In this document: positions 25,166-33,755 of the stretch, piece by piece
Layout: each line of letters starts with the position of its first letter
Numbering within the stretch: position 1 is the stretch's first letter
Origin: Nonomuraea sp. SYSU D8015
Lineage (GTDB): Bacteria > Actinomycetota > Actinomycetes > Streptosporangiales > Streptosporangiaceae
Assembly (NCBI RefSeq): GCF_008065375.1
Contig: NZ_VJYI01000009.1
Span: 366,951-430,950 of the forward strand
DNA: 64,000 nt
Direction of reading: 5' to 3'
The notes under the pieces: generated by a model
What the model was told of the DNA's origin: nothing
Database searches by the model: none
Seen by the model: only the letters and a program-made list of their open reading frames with translations
Program-made: the position numbers and the translations under genes

Positions 25166-25789
25166 ATGACCAAGCCCATCCGGCAGAGCTTGACGGAGCG
25201 GCGTACTGAAGAACTGCGCATGACGATCGCTCGCAAGGCGGCCGAGATCTTCGTCTCCGACGGCGACACCTCGGCGACGGTCGAGCGCATCGCCGAGGCG
25301 GCGGGCATCGCCACCCGCACGTTCTACCGCCACTTCCCGGTGAAGGAGGACGTCGTCCGGCCGCTGTTCCGCCACAGCTCGCAGCTGGTCATCAGGGCTC
25401 TGCGGGAGGCACCCTGCGAAGGGGATCTCATCGAGGTGCTGGTCGGGGTGTGGATGTCGGCGCTCGAGGAGGAGACCGTCGGTCCTTCCGAGCGCCGTTT
25501 CCTGGCGGTGATGGCCGCCAGCCCGCAGTACCGGCTGCGCTGGATGGAGGTCGACGAGGAGCTGTCCGAGGCTGTGGCGGAGTTCCTCGGCAAGCGCCTC
25601 GGGTGGGGCGAGCGCCCGCTGGAACGCTCGCTGCCCGCCTACCTCGTGGTGCAGGCCACCCGGCATGTCTTCATGCGGTGGATCACCTCCGACTCCGGCC
25701 AGGACGTCGCCGATCTGCTGCGGGAGGCCTTCCGCATGGTGCTCGACGGCGTCCGCACGGTCGCCGCCGCCCGGGCCTCGTCAGGGTGA
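25166..25789 (+). CDS. TetR/AcrR-family transcriptional regulator
   Basis: A 207-aa TetR regulator. The N-terminal helix-turn-helix is clear: KAAEIFVSDGDTSATVERIA, then EAAGIATRTFYRHFPVKEDV. A helical ligand-binding domain follows. ATG 25166 has GAGG at 25154-25157; GTG 25157 would overlap that site. It is divergent from iclR and convergent with the CoA-transferase gene, overlapping its 3' end by about 9 bp. Ligand unknown, probably an acyl-CoA or pathway intermediate. Confidence 0.87.
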   Translation: MTKPIRQSLTERRTEELRMTIARKAAEIFVSDGDTSATVERIAEAAGIATRTFYRHFPVKEDVVRPLFRHSSQLVIRALREAPCEGDLIEVLVGVWMSALEEETVGPSERRFLAVMAASPQYRLRWMEVDEELSEAVAEFLGKRLGWGERPLERSLPAYLVVQATRHVFMRWITSDSGQDVADLLREAFRMVLDGVRTVAAARASSG

Positions 25790-26980
25790 GTACGGCCCGA
25801 AGGCCCCCGAACGGCCCAGCGCCGAGATCCGCTCCGGGCTGTAGCCCAGCCCGGTCAGGACGCGGCGGGTGTCGGCCCCTGCCGCCGCGGGGGCACGCGG
25901 CGGCGCCGCCGCCGACCGGCTCAGCTTGATCGGCACCCCGATCCCGCGGTACGTCCCGTCCTGGACGACCATGGCGCGGTGGCGGGTGTGCGGCGCGGAC
26001 AGCGCGCCGTCGAGGTCGTGCACCGGGCTCGCCGGCACGCCGCGCGCCGCCAGCTCTTCGGCGAGGTCGCCAGCATCGCGGCGCAGGAAGAGCGGCTCCA
26101 GTTCCGCCAGCAGCTCCGCCCGGCGGCTGACCCGGTCCTTGTTGCGCCGGAAGCGCGGATCGCCGGCCAGGTGCGGGCGTCCGAGCACCTCGGTGAGCGC
26201 GGCGAACTGGGCGTCGCTGGCGGCGGCGACGAACAGGCGGCCCTGCCCCTTCGTCCGGAACACCTGGTAGGGCGCCACGGTCGGGTGCGCGGCCCCGGTC
26301 CGTTCGGGCACCTGCCCGGACTGCAGGTAGGTGGCGGAGTGCGGGTGGAGGATCGACAGGACCGCGTCGAACAGCGTCACGTCCACGAGCTGGCCCCGCC
26401 CGCTGTCGGCGCGTTCCAGCAACGCCAGCAGCACGCCCGCGAACGCCTGGTGCGCGGCGGTGAGGTCCACGATGGGCACCCCCACGCGCAGCGGGTCGCC
26501 GTCGCGTTCGCCGTTCAGGCTCATCAGCCCGCCGTATGCCTGCAGCACGGCGTCGTAGCCGGGCAGGCCGCCGAGCGGGCCGTCGACGCCGTAACCGGTG
26601 ATGCGGCAGTAGACCAGCCAGGGGAACTCCCGCGCGAGCCGGGACTCATACCCCAGCCCCCATCCCTCCATCGTGCCCGCCTTGAAGTTCTCCACGACCA
26701 CGTCCGCCCGGGCGATGAGATCGTGCAGCACCTCACGGCCCGGCGGCGTGCGCAGATCGAGCACGACGTTGGCCTTGTTGCGGTTGAGGCCCTGGTAGTA
26801 GGCGCTGGTCGTCTCGGCCTCGTCGACGAACGGCGGGCCCCACCGGCGGGTCTCGTCGCCGGCGGGCGCCTCCACTTTGACCACCTCCGCGCCGTGGTCG
26901 GCGAGCATCTGCGCGCACAGCGGCCCGGCCAGGACCCGGCTGAGGTCGAGCACCCGTACGCCGCGGGCGGCGCCGCTCAC
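25781..26980 (-). CDS. class III (CaiB/BaiF family) CoA-transferase
   Basis: A 399-aa family III CoA-transferase. Family landmarks: RVLDLSRVLAGPLCAQMLAD at the N-terminus, VVKVEAPAGDETRRWGPPF, SAYYQGLNRNKANVVLDL, and the catalytic Asp region in LPGYDAVLQAYGGLMSLNG. It moves CoA from an acyl-CoA donor to a carboxylic acid, activating a ring-cleavage acid for beta-oxidation. GTG 26980 overlaps the TGA of the acyl-CoA dehydrogenase gene (GTGA). Last gene of the three-gene operon 29150-25781. Confidence 0.87.
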   Translation of the reverse strand: MSGAARGVRVLDLSRVLAGPLCAQMLADHGAEVVKVEAPAGDETRRWGPPFVDEAETTSAYYQGLNRNKANVVLDLRTPPGREVLHDLIARADVVVENFKAGTMEGWGLGYESRLAREFPWLVYCRITGYGVDGPLGGLPGYDAVLQAYGGLMSLNGERDGDPLRVGVPIVDLTAAHQAFAGVLLALLERADSGRGQLVDVTLFDAVLSILHPHSATYLQSGQVPERTGAAHPTVAPYQVFRTKGQGRLFVAAASDAQFAALTEVLGRPHLAGDPRFRRNKDRVSRRAELLAELEPLFLRRDAGDLAEELAARGVPASPVHDLDGALSAPHTRHRAMVVQDGTYRGIGVPIKLSRSAAAPPRAPAAAGADTRRVLTGLGYSPERISALGRSGAFGPYSP

Positions 26981-28002
26981 CTGGCGTCCCCGGTCAGCAG
27001 TGGCCACCAGGCGCGGTCGTGAAGGGCGGTGGCCAGGTGGTCGTGCCAGTGGCTCTCGTTGCCGAACTCCTCGCGCCAAGCCCACAACCGCGTGGTCACC
27101 GCTCCGAGGTGGTGCTCGCTGGAGTAGCCGAGCGCGCCGTGCAGCTGATGGCCGATCGCGGCGACCTGCCGCGCGCCGGCCGAGGTGGTCGCCTTCGCCG
27201 CGGCGACGGCCACGGCGGCGTCCGCGTCCTCGTGCTCGACCGCGGCCACGGCGGCCTGCGCGCTCACCTGCATCGCGGTGACCTGCGCGGCCAGCGCCGC
27301 CAGGTGCTGCTGCACCGCTTGGAAGCGGGCCAGCGGGCGGCCGAACTGCTCGCGTTCGGTGACGTGGCGGCGGGCGGAGACCAGCACCGCGCGGGCCGCC
27401 GCCGCGAGCTGGACGGACCTGGCCAGCGCGCCCCGCCTCAGCAGCGCGGTGGCGTCCAGGCCGGGCGGCGCGGCGGCGGACGCGGCTGCCGCCACTCCGT
27501 CCAGGACCAGCAGGTCGCGCGGCTCGCCCGCCAGGTTCTCCGCCGTCACCAGCTCCGCCCCTGCATCGCCGGGGATGACGGCGACCAGGTTCTCCTCCGC
27601 GCAGCGCGCCATCGTGACGATGTGGCCGGCGTGCCGGGCCCACGGCACGCGCAGGCGCCCCGACAGCCGTAGCACACCGTCCTGCCGGTGCCCGCGCGCC
27701 TCGTCGAGCGAGGCGACGGTCATGCCCGCGGGCACGGACAGCCCGGCGCGGGCCAGCAGCCAGCCGGCGAGGAAAGCGGTCTCCGCCACCGGCACAGGCA
27801 CGGCCTGGAAGGCCGCGACATCCACCACCACCGCCAGCTCGCCAAGACCGCCCCCGCTGCCGCCGGCCTCCTCGGGAACGCCGATGAGGTGGAATCCGCC
27901 CTCGCTCAGTTCCTTCCACGCCCTGCCGGTACGGTCCTCGCCCCGCCGGTCCAGGATGGCGGTCACCGCGGCGCGGATCTCCGTGCGCAGATCGTCGTTC
28001 AT
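26977..28002 (-). CDS. acyl-CoA dehydrogenase-like subunit (short, 341 aa)
   Basis: An acyl-CoA dehydrogenase-family protein, but short and diverged: the N-terminal helical domain is compact and the C-terminal half has SARRHVTEREQFGRPLARFQ and QLHGALGYSSEHHL, typical of the family. The usual catalytic-Glu loop near the C-terminus (GGxxEI) is not present. Paired, overlapping acyl-CoA dehydrogenases, where one member lacks residues, form alpha2-beta2 heterotetramers in mycobacterial steroid degradation (for example FadE28-FadE29). I infer the same here with the next gene. Start ATG 28002 overlaps the TGA of the partner. Confidence 0.8.
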   Translation of the reverse strand: MNDDLRTEIRAAVTAILDRRGEDRTGRAWKELSEGGFHLIGVPEEAGGSGGGLGELAVVVDVAAFQAVPVPVAETAFLAGWLLARAGLSVPAGMTVASLDEARGHRQDGVLRLSGRLRVPWARHAGHIVTMARCAEENLVAVIPGDAGAELVTAENLAGEPRDLLVLDGVAAAASAAAPPGLDATALLRRGALARSVQLAAAARAVLVSARRHVTEREQFGRPLARFQAVQQHLAALAAQVTAMQVSAQAAVAAVEHEDADAAVAVAAAKATTSAGARQVAAIGHQLHGALGYSSEHHLGAVTTRLWAWREEFGNESHWHDHLATALHDRAWWPLLTGDAR

Positions 28003-29150
28003 CTGACCCCCAGTCCGCGTGCCACGACCGAGCGCAGGATCTCGTTGCTTCCGCCGCGCAGGGTGAACGCCGGGGAGTGCAGGAACGCCTCGGCGAGCAG
28101 TCCTTCCAGGCCCGATCCGTTCTTGCGGGGTTCGATGCCTGCCAGCCTCCGCACGGTCTCCACCACGTCGGCTTCGAAGCGGGATCCGAGATCCTTCACC
28201 AGCGCGGCGGCGATCTCCGGCGGCCGCTCCTCGGCCAGGGCCGCCGCCACCGACAGCGACATCTGGCGCAGGGTCCAGGCGCGTGCCGTCAGCCCGCCCA
28301 GCTCTCGCTCGGCGGACGCGTCGCCCTGCTGCCGCACGTGCTCCGCCCACACTCGCAGGAGCGGCACCGTGCTCATGTAGCGTTCCGGCCCGGACCGTTC
28401 GTGCGCCAGCTCGGCGGTGACCTGCCGCCAGCCCGCGCCGCGCTCGCCCAGCAGGCTGTCCTCGGCGACGACGGCCGCATCGAAGATCACCTCGTTGAAG
28501 TGGTGCTCCCCGTCGATCGTGCGGATCGGCCGGATCTCGACGCCCGGTGCCGGCAGGTCCACGATGAACTGCGACAGCCCCGCGTGCCGGTCCGCCGGCG
28601 AGCCGTCCGTGCGGGCCAGGACGACGATCGCGTGGGCGAAGTGCGCCCCGGTCGTCCACACCTTCGTGCCGGTGATCTCCCAGCCGCCGTCGACCTGCCG
28701 GGCGCGGGTGCGTACGGACGCCAGGTCGGAGCCGGCGTCGGGCTCGCTCATCCCGATGGCGAAATAGCACTCGCCGCGGGCGATCGCCGGCAGATAGCGC
28801 TCGCGCTGCGAGGGGCTGCCGTGCCGCAGGATGGACGGCGCCATCTGGCGGTCGGCGATCCAGTGCGCGGCGACGGGCGCGCCCGCGGCCAGCAGCTCCT
28901 CGGTCACCACGAACCGCTCCAGCGGGGAGCGGTCATGGCCGCCGTAGGCGCTCGGCAGCGTCATGCCGATCCAGCCGCGCGCGCCCAGGCGGCGGCTGAA
29001 GGCGGGATCGGCCACCGACATCCACGCGTCGCAGCGCGGGACGAAGGTGCCTGCCGCCAGCTCGCCGTCCAGAAAGCTCCGGACGTCGTCGCGAAGCCGT
29101 CGCGCGGCTTCGCTGAGGCGGTGCGGGGGAAGATGGATGCTCGTCGTCAA
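27999..29150 (-). CDS. acyl-CoA dehydrogenase (383 aa), partner subunit
   Basis: A canonical acyl-CoA dehydrogenase. Landmarks are GWIGMTLPSAYGGHDRSPLE, CYFAIGMSEPDAGSDLASVR (FAD/substrate region) and the C-terminal LRGGSNEILRSVVARGLG. It alpha,beta-dehydrogenates an acyl-CoA and passes electrons to ETF. I chose TTG 29150 because GGAGGAG lies 7-8 nt upstream; GTG 29177 would place that ribosome site inside the gene. The gene overlaps the shorter dehydrogenase gene by 4 bp. First gene of its operon, with box 3 at 29211-29227 just upstream. Confidence 0.87.
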   Translation of the reverse strand: MTTSIHLPPHRLSEAARRLRDDVRSFLDGELAAGTFVPRCDAWMSVADPAFSRRLGARGWIGMTLPSAYGGHDRSPLERFVVTEELLAAGAPVAAHWIADRQMAPSILRHGSPSQRERYLPAIARGECYFAIGMSEPDAGSDLASVRTRARQVDGGWEITGTKVWTTGAHFAHAIVVLARTDGSPADRHAGLSQFIVDLPAPGVEIRPIRTIDGEHHFNEVIFDAAVVAEDSLLGERGAGWRQVTAELAHERSGPERYMSTVPLLRVWAEHVRQQGDASAERELGGLTARAWTLRQMSLSVAAALAEERPPEIAAALVKDLGSRFEADVVETVRRLAGIEPRKNGSGLEGLLAEAFLHSPAFTLRGGSNEILRSVVARGLGVR

Positions 29151-29210
29151 CCGGACTCCTCCTTCGGTCCGGTTCACGCTATGGGGTCGGAGCCCGCCAA
29201 AGGGGACGAT

Positions 29211-29227
29211 GTTCCGTTGAGCGGACG
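29211..29227. promoter_or_regulatory. module A box 3 upstream of the acyl-CoA dehydrogenase operon
   Basis: GTTCCGTTGAGCGGACG. It ends 2 bp before the gntR stop codon and lies 61 bp upstream of the acyl-CoA dehydrogenase start, in the short gap that must hold that operon's promoter. It matches box 1 at 14 of 17 positions. Confidence 0.6.
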
Positions 29228-29228
29228 G

Positions 29229-29903
29229 TCAGCGTGCCACGCCTGGGGCCAGCATCAGGCTCAGCTGGTCCGCCGATCCCGCCCGATGCGTGTCCATCAG
29301 CTCCACCAGCCGCTCCACGTCTCCGGCACCGAGCGCGGCGACCATCTCCCGGTGCTCGGCCAGGATCCGCGCCCGTCCCGCCTCGTCGTGGAGGTAGACC
29401 GCGTGATAGGGCAGCGCCCACGTCCAGATGCGCTTGATCTGGCCCACGACGAGGTTCAGCTCGCTCAAGTCGAAGATCGCGAAGTGGAACCGGGTGTTGA
29501 GGATGCGCATGCGCGGCAGGTCGGTCTCGGCGGCGGCGCGCTCGACCTCCTCGGCCAGGGCCGCGATGTGGTCGAGCTCGTCGGTGCCGGGCTGGGGCAG
29601 GCTGCGGATCACCTCCGTCTCCAGCAGCCTGCGCATGAGATACACCTGGTCGAACTCCGATCGGCTCAGCCGGGTCACGGCGAAGCCGACGTGTTGCTCG
29701 TGCACCACCAGGCCGTCCGCGGCGAGCTGGCGCAGTGCCTCGCGCACCGGCAGCCGGCTGACCCCGAGGGCGGCCGCCATGTGCTCCTGCCGGATCTGCT
29801 GGCCGGGCAGCAACTCCCCCGACACGATCATCTGCGTGATCTCGTCGACCACCCGGGCCACCACCTGGCCGGCGGCAGGTGCGACGGTCTTCCTGGACGG
29901 CAT
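29229..29903 (-). CDS. GntR-family (FadR/FCD subfamily) regulator
   Basis: A 224-aa GntR regulator. The winged helix is VVDEITQMIVSGELLPGQQI, then RQEHMAAALGVSRLPVREAL, and the FCD ligand domain follows, with metal-site His/Asp/Asn residues in ILNTRFHFAIFDLSE, HREMVAALGAGD and MDTHRAG. FCD members usually sense organic acids. Start ATG 29903 with GAGGAG close upstream. It is the third gene after the VOC and SDR genes in the same direction. Confidence 0.87.
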   Translation of the reverse strand: MPSRKTVAPAAGQVVARVVDEITQMIVSGELLPGQQIRQEHMAAALGVSRLPVREALRQLAADGLVVHEQHVGFAVTRLSRSEFDQVYLMRRLLETEVIRSLPQPGTDELDHIAALAEEVERAAAETDLPRMRILNTRFHFAIFDLSELNLVVGQIKRIWTWALPYHAVYLHDEAGRARILAEHREMVAALGAGDVERLVELMDTHRAGSADQLSLMLAPGVAR

Positions 29904-29963
29904 GGCACTCCTCACGATCCCCTCCACCGTAGGGGTTGAGCCGCCCCGCACGCGCCGCGGGGT

Positions 29964-30713
29964 TCAGCTCGTGACGCTGCCGCCGTTGAGGTTGAGGGTC
30001 TGGCCGGTCATCCAGGAGGCCTCCGGCGAGGCGAGATAGACGACGGCCGCTCCGACGTCCTCCGGAGTGCCGAGCCTGCGGGTCGGGATCCGCTTGGCGA
30101 ATTCTTCCGTGCTGTCTCCGGCGGCGTTGCGCTGCAGTCCGAGCGCGAGAGAGTTGGCGGTCACGCCGAACGGGGCGAACTCCTGGGACAGGTGCCGGAT
30201 GAAGCCCTCCACCCCGCTCTTGGCCGCCCCGTACAGCGAGATGCCCGCCGCCGAGCCGGTGCGCGCCGCTCCGGAGGAGATCTGCACGATCCGCCCCCAG
30301 CCCGCCTCGCACATGTCGTCGGCGACGGCCAACACGCAGTTCATGGCCCCGAACAGGTTGATCTCCACCGGCGCCCGCCACCGGTCCGGCGCCAGCGTGC
30401 GGAACGGTCCCTGCCCGAAGTCGGCGGGGATGCCCGCGTTGTGGACCAGGATGTCGAGATGACGGCCGAACTCCGCGCGGGCCCGCCCGACGCCGTCCCG
30501 CACCGCCTCCAGGTCGGTGACGTCGAAGACGACGGGCACGGCGCGTCCGCCTGCGGAGGTGATCTCCTTGCTCACCGCTTCGGCGCGCTCCGGCACCAGA
30601 TCGTTGACCGCCACGGCGGCGCCCTGCGCGGCCAGCGCGCGGGCGATGCCCGCACCGGCGTTCTGACCGGCTCCAGTCACCAACGCGGTGCGGCCCGACA
30701 GATCGAACATCAT
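29964..30713 (-). CDS. SDR family oxidoreductase
   Basis: A 249-aa classical SDR: TGAGQNAGAGIA cofactor loop near residue 13, HNAG (with His for the usual Asn) at about 90, catalytic ISSGAAR and YGAAKSG, and the C-terminal SWMTGQTLNLNGGSVTS typical of FabG-like enzymes. Likely a ketone/alcohol or 3-hydroxyacyl-CoA oxidoreductase of the pathway. ATG 30713 (or 30710) is preceded by GGGAAG. Between the VOC and GntR genes, all in one direction. Confidence 0.85.
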   Translation of the reverse strand: MMFDLSGRTALVTGAGQNAGAGIARALAAQGAAVAVNDLVPERAEAVSKEITSAGGRAVPVVFDVTDLEAVRDGVGRARAEFGRHLDILVHNAGIPADFGQGPFRTLAPDRWRAPVEINLFGAMNCVLAVADDMCEAGWGRIVQISSGAARTGSAAGISLYGAAKSGVEGFIRHLSQEFAPFGVTANSLALGLQRNAAGDSTEEFAKRIPTRRLGTPEDVGAAVVYLASPEASWMTGQTLNLNGGSVTS

Positions 30714-30772
30714 GTCTTCCCTTTCCTCTGCGTTCTTGGACGCTCGGCCCTGTTCGTCGTCGCACCGGCCGG

Positions 30773-31156
30773 TCATTGGTGCTGGAGCAGTTCCACCAGG
30801 TGTCCGTCGGGGTCTTCCACCTGCGCGACGGTCACGCCGGCCTGCGGCACGACCCTGGGCGTGACCCGCACGACTCCCCCGGCGCCTTCCGCCGCCCGCA
30901 CCGCTTGCTCGACGTCGTCGACGACGAAGCCGAGCACGGCTTCACCGGGCTCGGGGCGTGCCTGGTGCGGGCGGTGGAGCAGGATGAGGGAAGGCTCCTC
31001 GTGGCCCTCGGCGCACAGGATCACCTCCTCACCTTCTCCGGCGGACAGCCGGTGCTTGGTGACCAGGCCCAGGACCGCCGAGTAGAAGCCCACCTCGGCT
31101 TCGACGTCGCCGACGAGGATCTTGGTGAACGCGAAGCGCTGGCCTTGTAGGGCCAT
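30773..31156 (-). CDS. VOC-superfamily (glyoxalase/dioxygenase fold) protein
   Basis: A 127-aa VOC protein with two beta-alpha-beta-beta-beta units: FAFTKILVGDVEAEVGFYSA first and AVLGFVVDDVEQAVRAAEGA second, ending QVEDPDGHLVELLQ. Potential metal ligands are Glu in the first repeat and Glu near the end (LVELL). Could be an isomerase, epimerase (methylmalonyl-CoA epimerase-like) or binding protein. ATG 31156 with AGGAGG directly upstream. First gene of a VOC-SDR-GntR transcript; box 4 lies 73-90 bp upstream. Confidence 0.8.
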   Translation of the reverse strand: MALQGQRFAFTKILVGDVEAEVGFYSAVLGLVTKHRLSAGEGEEVILCAEGHEEPSLILLHRPHQARPEPGEAVLGFVVDDVEQAVRAAEGAGGVVRVTPRVVPQAGVTVAQVEDPDGHLVELLQHQ

Positions 31157-31228
31157 GGTTCCTCCTGACAAGTGGCGAGTCCCGGCGAAGGTCAGTACAC
31201 CGGCCGGTGGGCGGCAGCGGACGCGGGT

Positions 31229-31246
31229 GTTCCACTGATTGGGAAC
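31229..31246. promoter_or_regulatory. module A box 4 upstream of the VOC-SDR-GntR operon
   Basis: GTTCCACTGATTGGGAAC: GTTCC and GGAAC arms around ACTGATTG. It sits 73 bp upstream of the VOC start and directly abuts the stop codon of the rhamnosidase gene, marking the border between the two modules. Confidence 0.55.
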
Positions 31247-33661
31247 TCACCGCGAACCTTCCAGCACGGTCTCCAGGTCGTTCCTCAGCTCTTCGGACGC
31301 ACCGGGGACGAAGCCCACGATCTGGTTGAGCGAATATGCGGCCGCCTCGGGGGCGGTGCCGTCGAGGGGGATGCCGGGGAAGTGCTTGGCGAACACCTCC
31401 GTCAGCGCCCGCCACACCGCCAGGTTGCCGGCGAGCGTCTTCAAGGGGGTGTCCATGGTGTACGGCTCGCGGGGGCCGTCCCGGCCGGGCAGTTCGCAGT
31501 CGAAGGAGTGGCTGCCGCCGGTGATCTCGGCGGTCTGGCCGTCGGGCAGCTCGACCAGGGCATCGGTGCCGTCGGGAATCCTCACGTCGAGGGTGAACCG
31601 GTCGGTGACGCGCCAGCCGATGCGGACCTCGCCGTGGGGAGTCGTGTGGGTGAGGGTGGTGTGGGTGAGACCGCCTCCGGGCTGGGGGGCGATGCGCATG
31701 CGCCGGTAGCCGGGTTCGAGCGGGGTCAGCCCGCCGACGGTCTTGTGCAGCCAGTCGCAGACCGCGCCGAGGGCGTAGTGGTTGAGCGAGGTCATGCCGG
31801 TGGAGTTGAGGCTGCCGTCGGGGCGGACGGCGTCCCAGCGCTCCCAGATCGTGGTCGCGCCCATGGTGACCGGATACAGGAAGGAGGGGCAGCCGGTCTC
31901 CAGGAGCATGAGGTACGCCTCCTCCAGGTGACCGGTCCGGCTGAGGGCGGGCAGGATCAGCGGGGTCCCGGCGAAGCCGGTGGAGATCTTGAATCCGGCC
32001 TTGGCTACCAGTTGGGCCAGGCGGGTGCCGGCGTGCGCTTCCTGGGCGGGGTCGAGCAGGTCGAAACAGATGGCCAGCGCGTAGGCGGTGGCGGTCTCGC
32101 CGGCGACGCGGCCGTTCTTGGTGACGTATTCGGCGCGGAATGCCTCCCGCGTCCTTTCGGCCAGCGACGCGAAGTGTGCGGCATCGGCGGTGCCCAGGAT
32201 CCGGGCGGTGTCGGCCATCTCGCGTGTGGTCTTGGCCAGGTAGGCGGCGGCCACCAGATGCCGGTCGGTCTTGCCGCCTCCGGCGTTCTCCGGGGGCGCG
32301 TCGGGGTCGAGCCAGTCGCCGAACTGGAAGCCGCTGCTCCACAGCCCCTTGTCGTCGAGCCTGGTCTCGACGTCGCGGATGAAGGCGGCCATGGAGTCGT
32401 AGCAGCGCCGCAGGATCTCCTCGTCGCCGTACTCCTGGTACAGGACCCAGGGCAGGCTGACCGCCACGTCGCTCCACAGGGCGGTAGGAGAGGAAGGGGT
32501 GGACAGCACGTCCGGCACCACCCAGGGCACGTAGCCCTTCTCCCGCTGCTCGGCGGCGAGGTCTTCCAGCCAGGAGCCGAGAACGTCGCGAACGTCGTAC
32601 AGGAAGGTCGCGGTGGGAGCGAAGGCATTGAGGTCGCCGGTCCAGCCGAGCCGTTCGTCGCGTTGCGGGCAGTCGGTCGGCACGCCGACGAAGTTGCCCC
32701 GCATCGACCAGACCGCGTTCGCGTGCAGGCGGTTGAGCAGGTCGTGGGAGGTGTCGAGCCAGCCGGTCCGGCGCATGTCGCTGTGCACCACCACGGCTTT
32801 GACCTCGTCGAACGGGCCGTCGATCTCGGCGTAGCGGAAGCCGTGGAAGGTGAAGCGCGGCTCCCAGACTTCCTGGCCGCCGCCGCGCAGGGTGTAGCGA
32901 TCGGTGGATCGGGCCGTGCGCAGGGTTTCGGTGTCGAGGGCACCGTCTCGCAGGAGCTCCGCGTGGCGGATCGTCACGCTCTGCCCCGCCTCACCGGTGG
33001 TGGTCAGCCGTATCCAGCCGGAGATGTTCTGGCCGAAGTCGACGATCGTCCTGCCGTCCTTGACGAACGTCTCCACCGGGGTCAGCTCTTCGACCCGGCG
33101 GATCGGGGTGGCGACCGTGGGTACGAGTGCGCCGAGGTCCCAGTCGAGGAGTTCCACCGGCGACCAGGCGCCGGTGAACCCGGGCAGGTTCCAGCCGTCC
33201 GGTTCACGGCGTGCGTCGTAGTCTTCGCCGTCATACAGGCTTGCGGCCAGCACCGCGCCGGTGCCGGCCGTCCACTGCTCGTCGGTGGTGACGATGACCG
33301 TGTGCTCGCCGTAGGTGAGTTCCAGCCGTATGTACAGGGCGGGCCGCTGCGTGTAGTGGTGGCTCTTGCCCTCGTAGCCGAGGCGTCCGGCGGCCCAGCC
33401 CTCGCCGACGATCGCACCCAGGGCGTTGGCGCCCGAGCGGATCAGCGGGGTGACGCCATAGGTGCTGACCTGGAGCCGGTGCCGGTAGGAGGTCCAGCCG
33501 GGCGCCAGCACTTCATCGCCCACGCGGGTGCCGTTGAGGTACGGCTCGACGATGCCCAGGGCGGTCACCTGGAGCCGGGCGTGGTCCGGCGGCCCGCCGG
33601 AGGTGAACTCGCGCCGGAAGTAGGGCGCTTCGGCGGGGAACGGCGCTGTGACGAACGACAT
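31247..33661 (-). CDS. alpha-L-rhamnosidase, GH78
   Basis: An 804-aa GH78 enzyme. N-terminal beta-domains contain GIVEPYLNGTRVGDEVLAPG and DFGQNISGWIRL, typical of bacterial alpha-L-rhamnosidases. The catalytic (alpha/alpha)6 barrel has the hallmark DCPQRDERLGWTGD at about residues 330-343, GDWLDP, and TIWERWDA (general-base Glu region). No signal peptide, so it is intracellular. It removes terminal L-rhamnose from plant glycosides such as saponins, flavonoids or aryl glycosides. It is third in a lacI-GH43-GH78 run on the minus strand (gap 94 bp to GH43). Confidence 0.92.
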   Translation of the reverse strand: MSFVTAPFPAEAPYFRREFTSGGPPDHARLQVTALGIVEPYLNGTRVGDEVLAPGWTSYRHRLQVSTYGVTPLIRSGANALGAIVGEGWAAGRLGYEGKSHHYTQRPALYIRLELTYGEHTVIVTTDEQWTAGTGAVLAASLYDGEDYDARREPDGWNLPGFTGAWSPVELLDWDLGALVPTVATPIRRVEELTPVETFVKDGRTIVDFGQNISGWIRLTTTGEAGQSVTIRHAELLRDGALDTETLRTARSTDRYTLRGGGQEVWEPRFTFHGFRYAEIDGPFDEVKAVVVHSDMRRTGWLDTSHDLLNRLHANAVWSMRGNFVGVPTDCPQRDERLGWTGDLNAFAPTATFLYDVRDVLGSWLEDLAAEQREKGYVPWVVPDVLSTPSSPTALWSDVAVSLPWVLYQEYGDEEILRRCYDSMAAFIRDVETRLDDKGLWSSGFQFGDWLDPDAPPENAGGGKTDRHLVAAAYLAKTTREMADTARILGTADAAHFASLAERTREAFRAEYVTKNGRVAGETATAYALAICFDLLDPAQEAHAGTRLAQLVAKAGFKISTGFAGTPLILPALSRTGHLEEAYLMLLETGCPSFLYPVTMGATTIWERWDAVRPDGSLNSTGMTSLNHYALGAVCDWLHKTVGGLTPLEPGYRRMRIAPQPGGGLTHTTLTHTTPHGEVRIGWRVTDRFTLDVRIPDGTDALVELPDGQTAEITGGSHSFDCELPGRDGPREPYTMDTPLKTLAGNLAVWRALTEVFAKHFPGIPLDGTAPEAAAYSLNQIVGFVPGASEELRNDLETVLEGSR

Positions 33662-33755
33662 GGGGAAAGCTCCTCAGCGGACAGGTGTGAAAGACAGGGT
33701 GCGGTGGTGATGGAGGGCGGGCGCGGGGCCGATGTGCTGGGGCGCGAGCCGCCCG

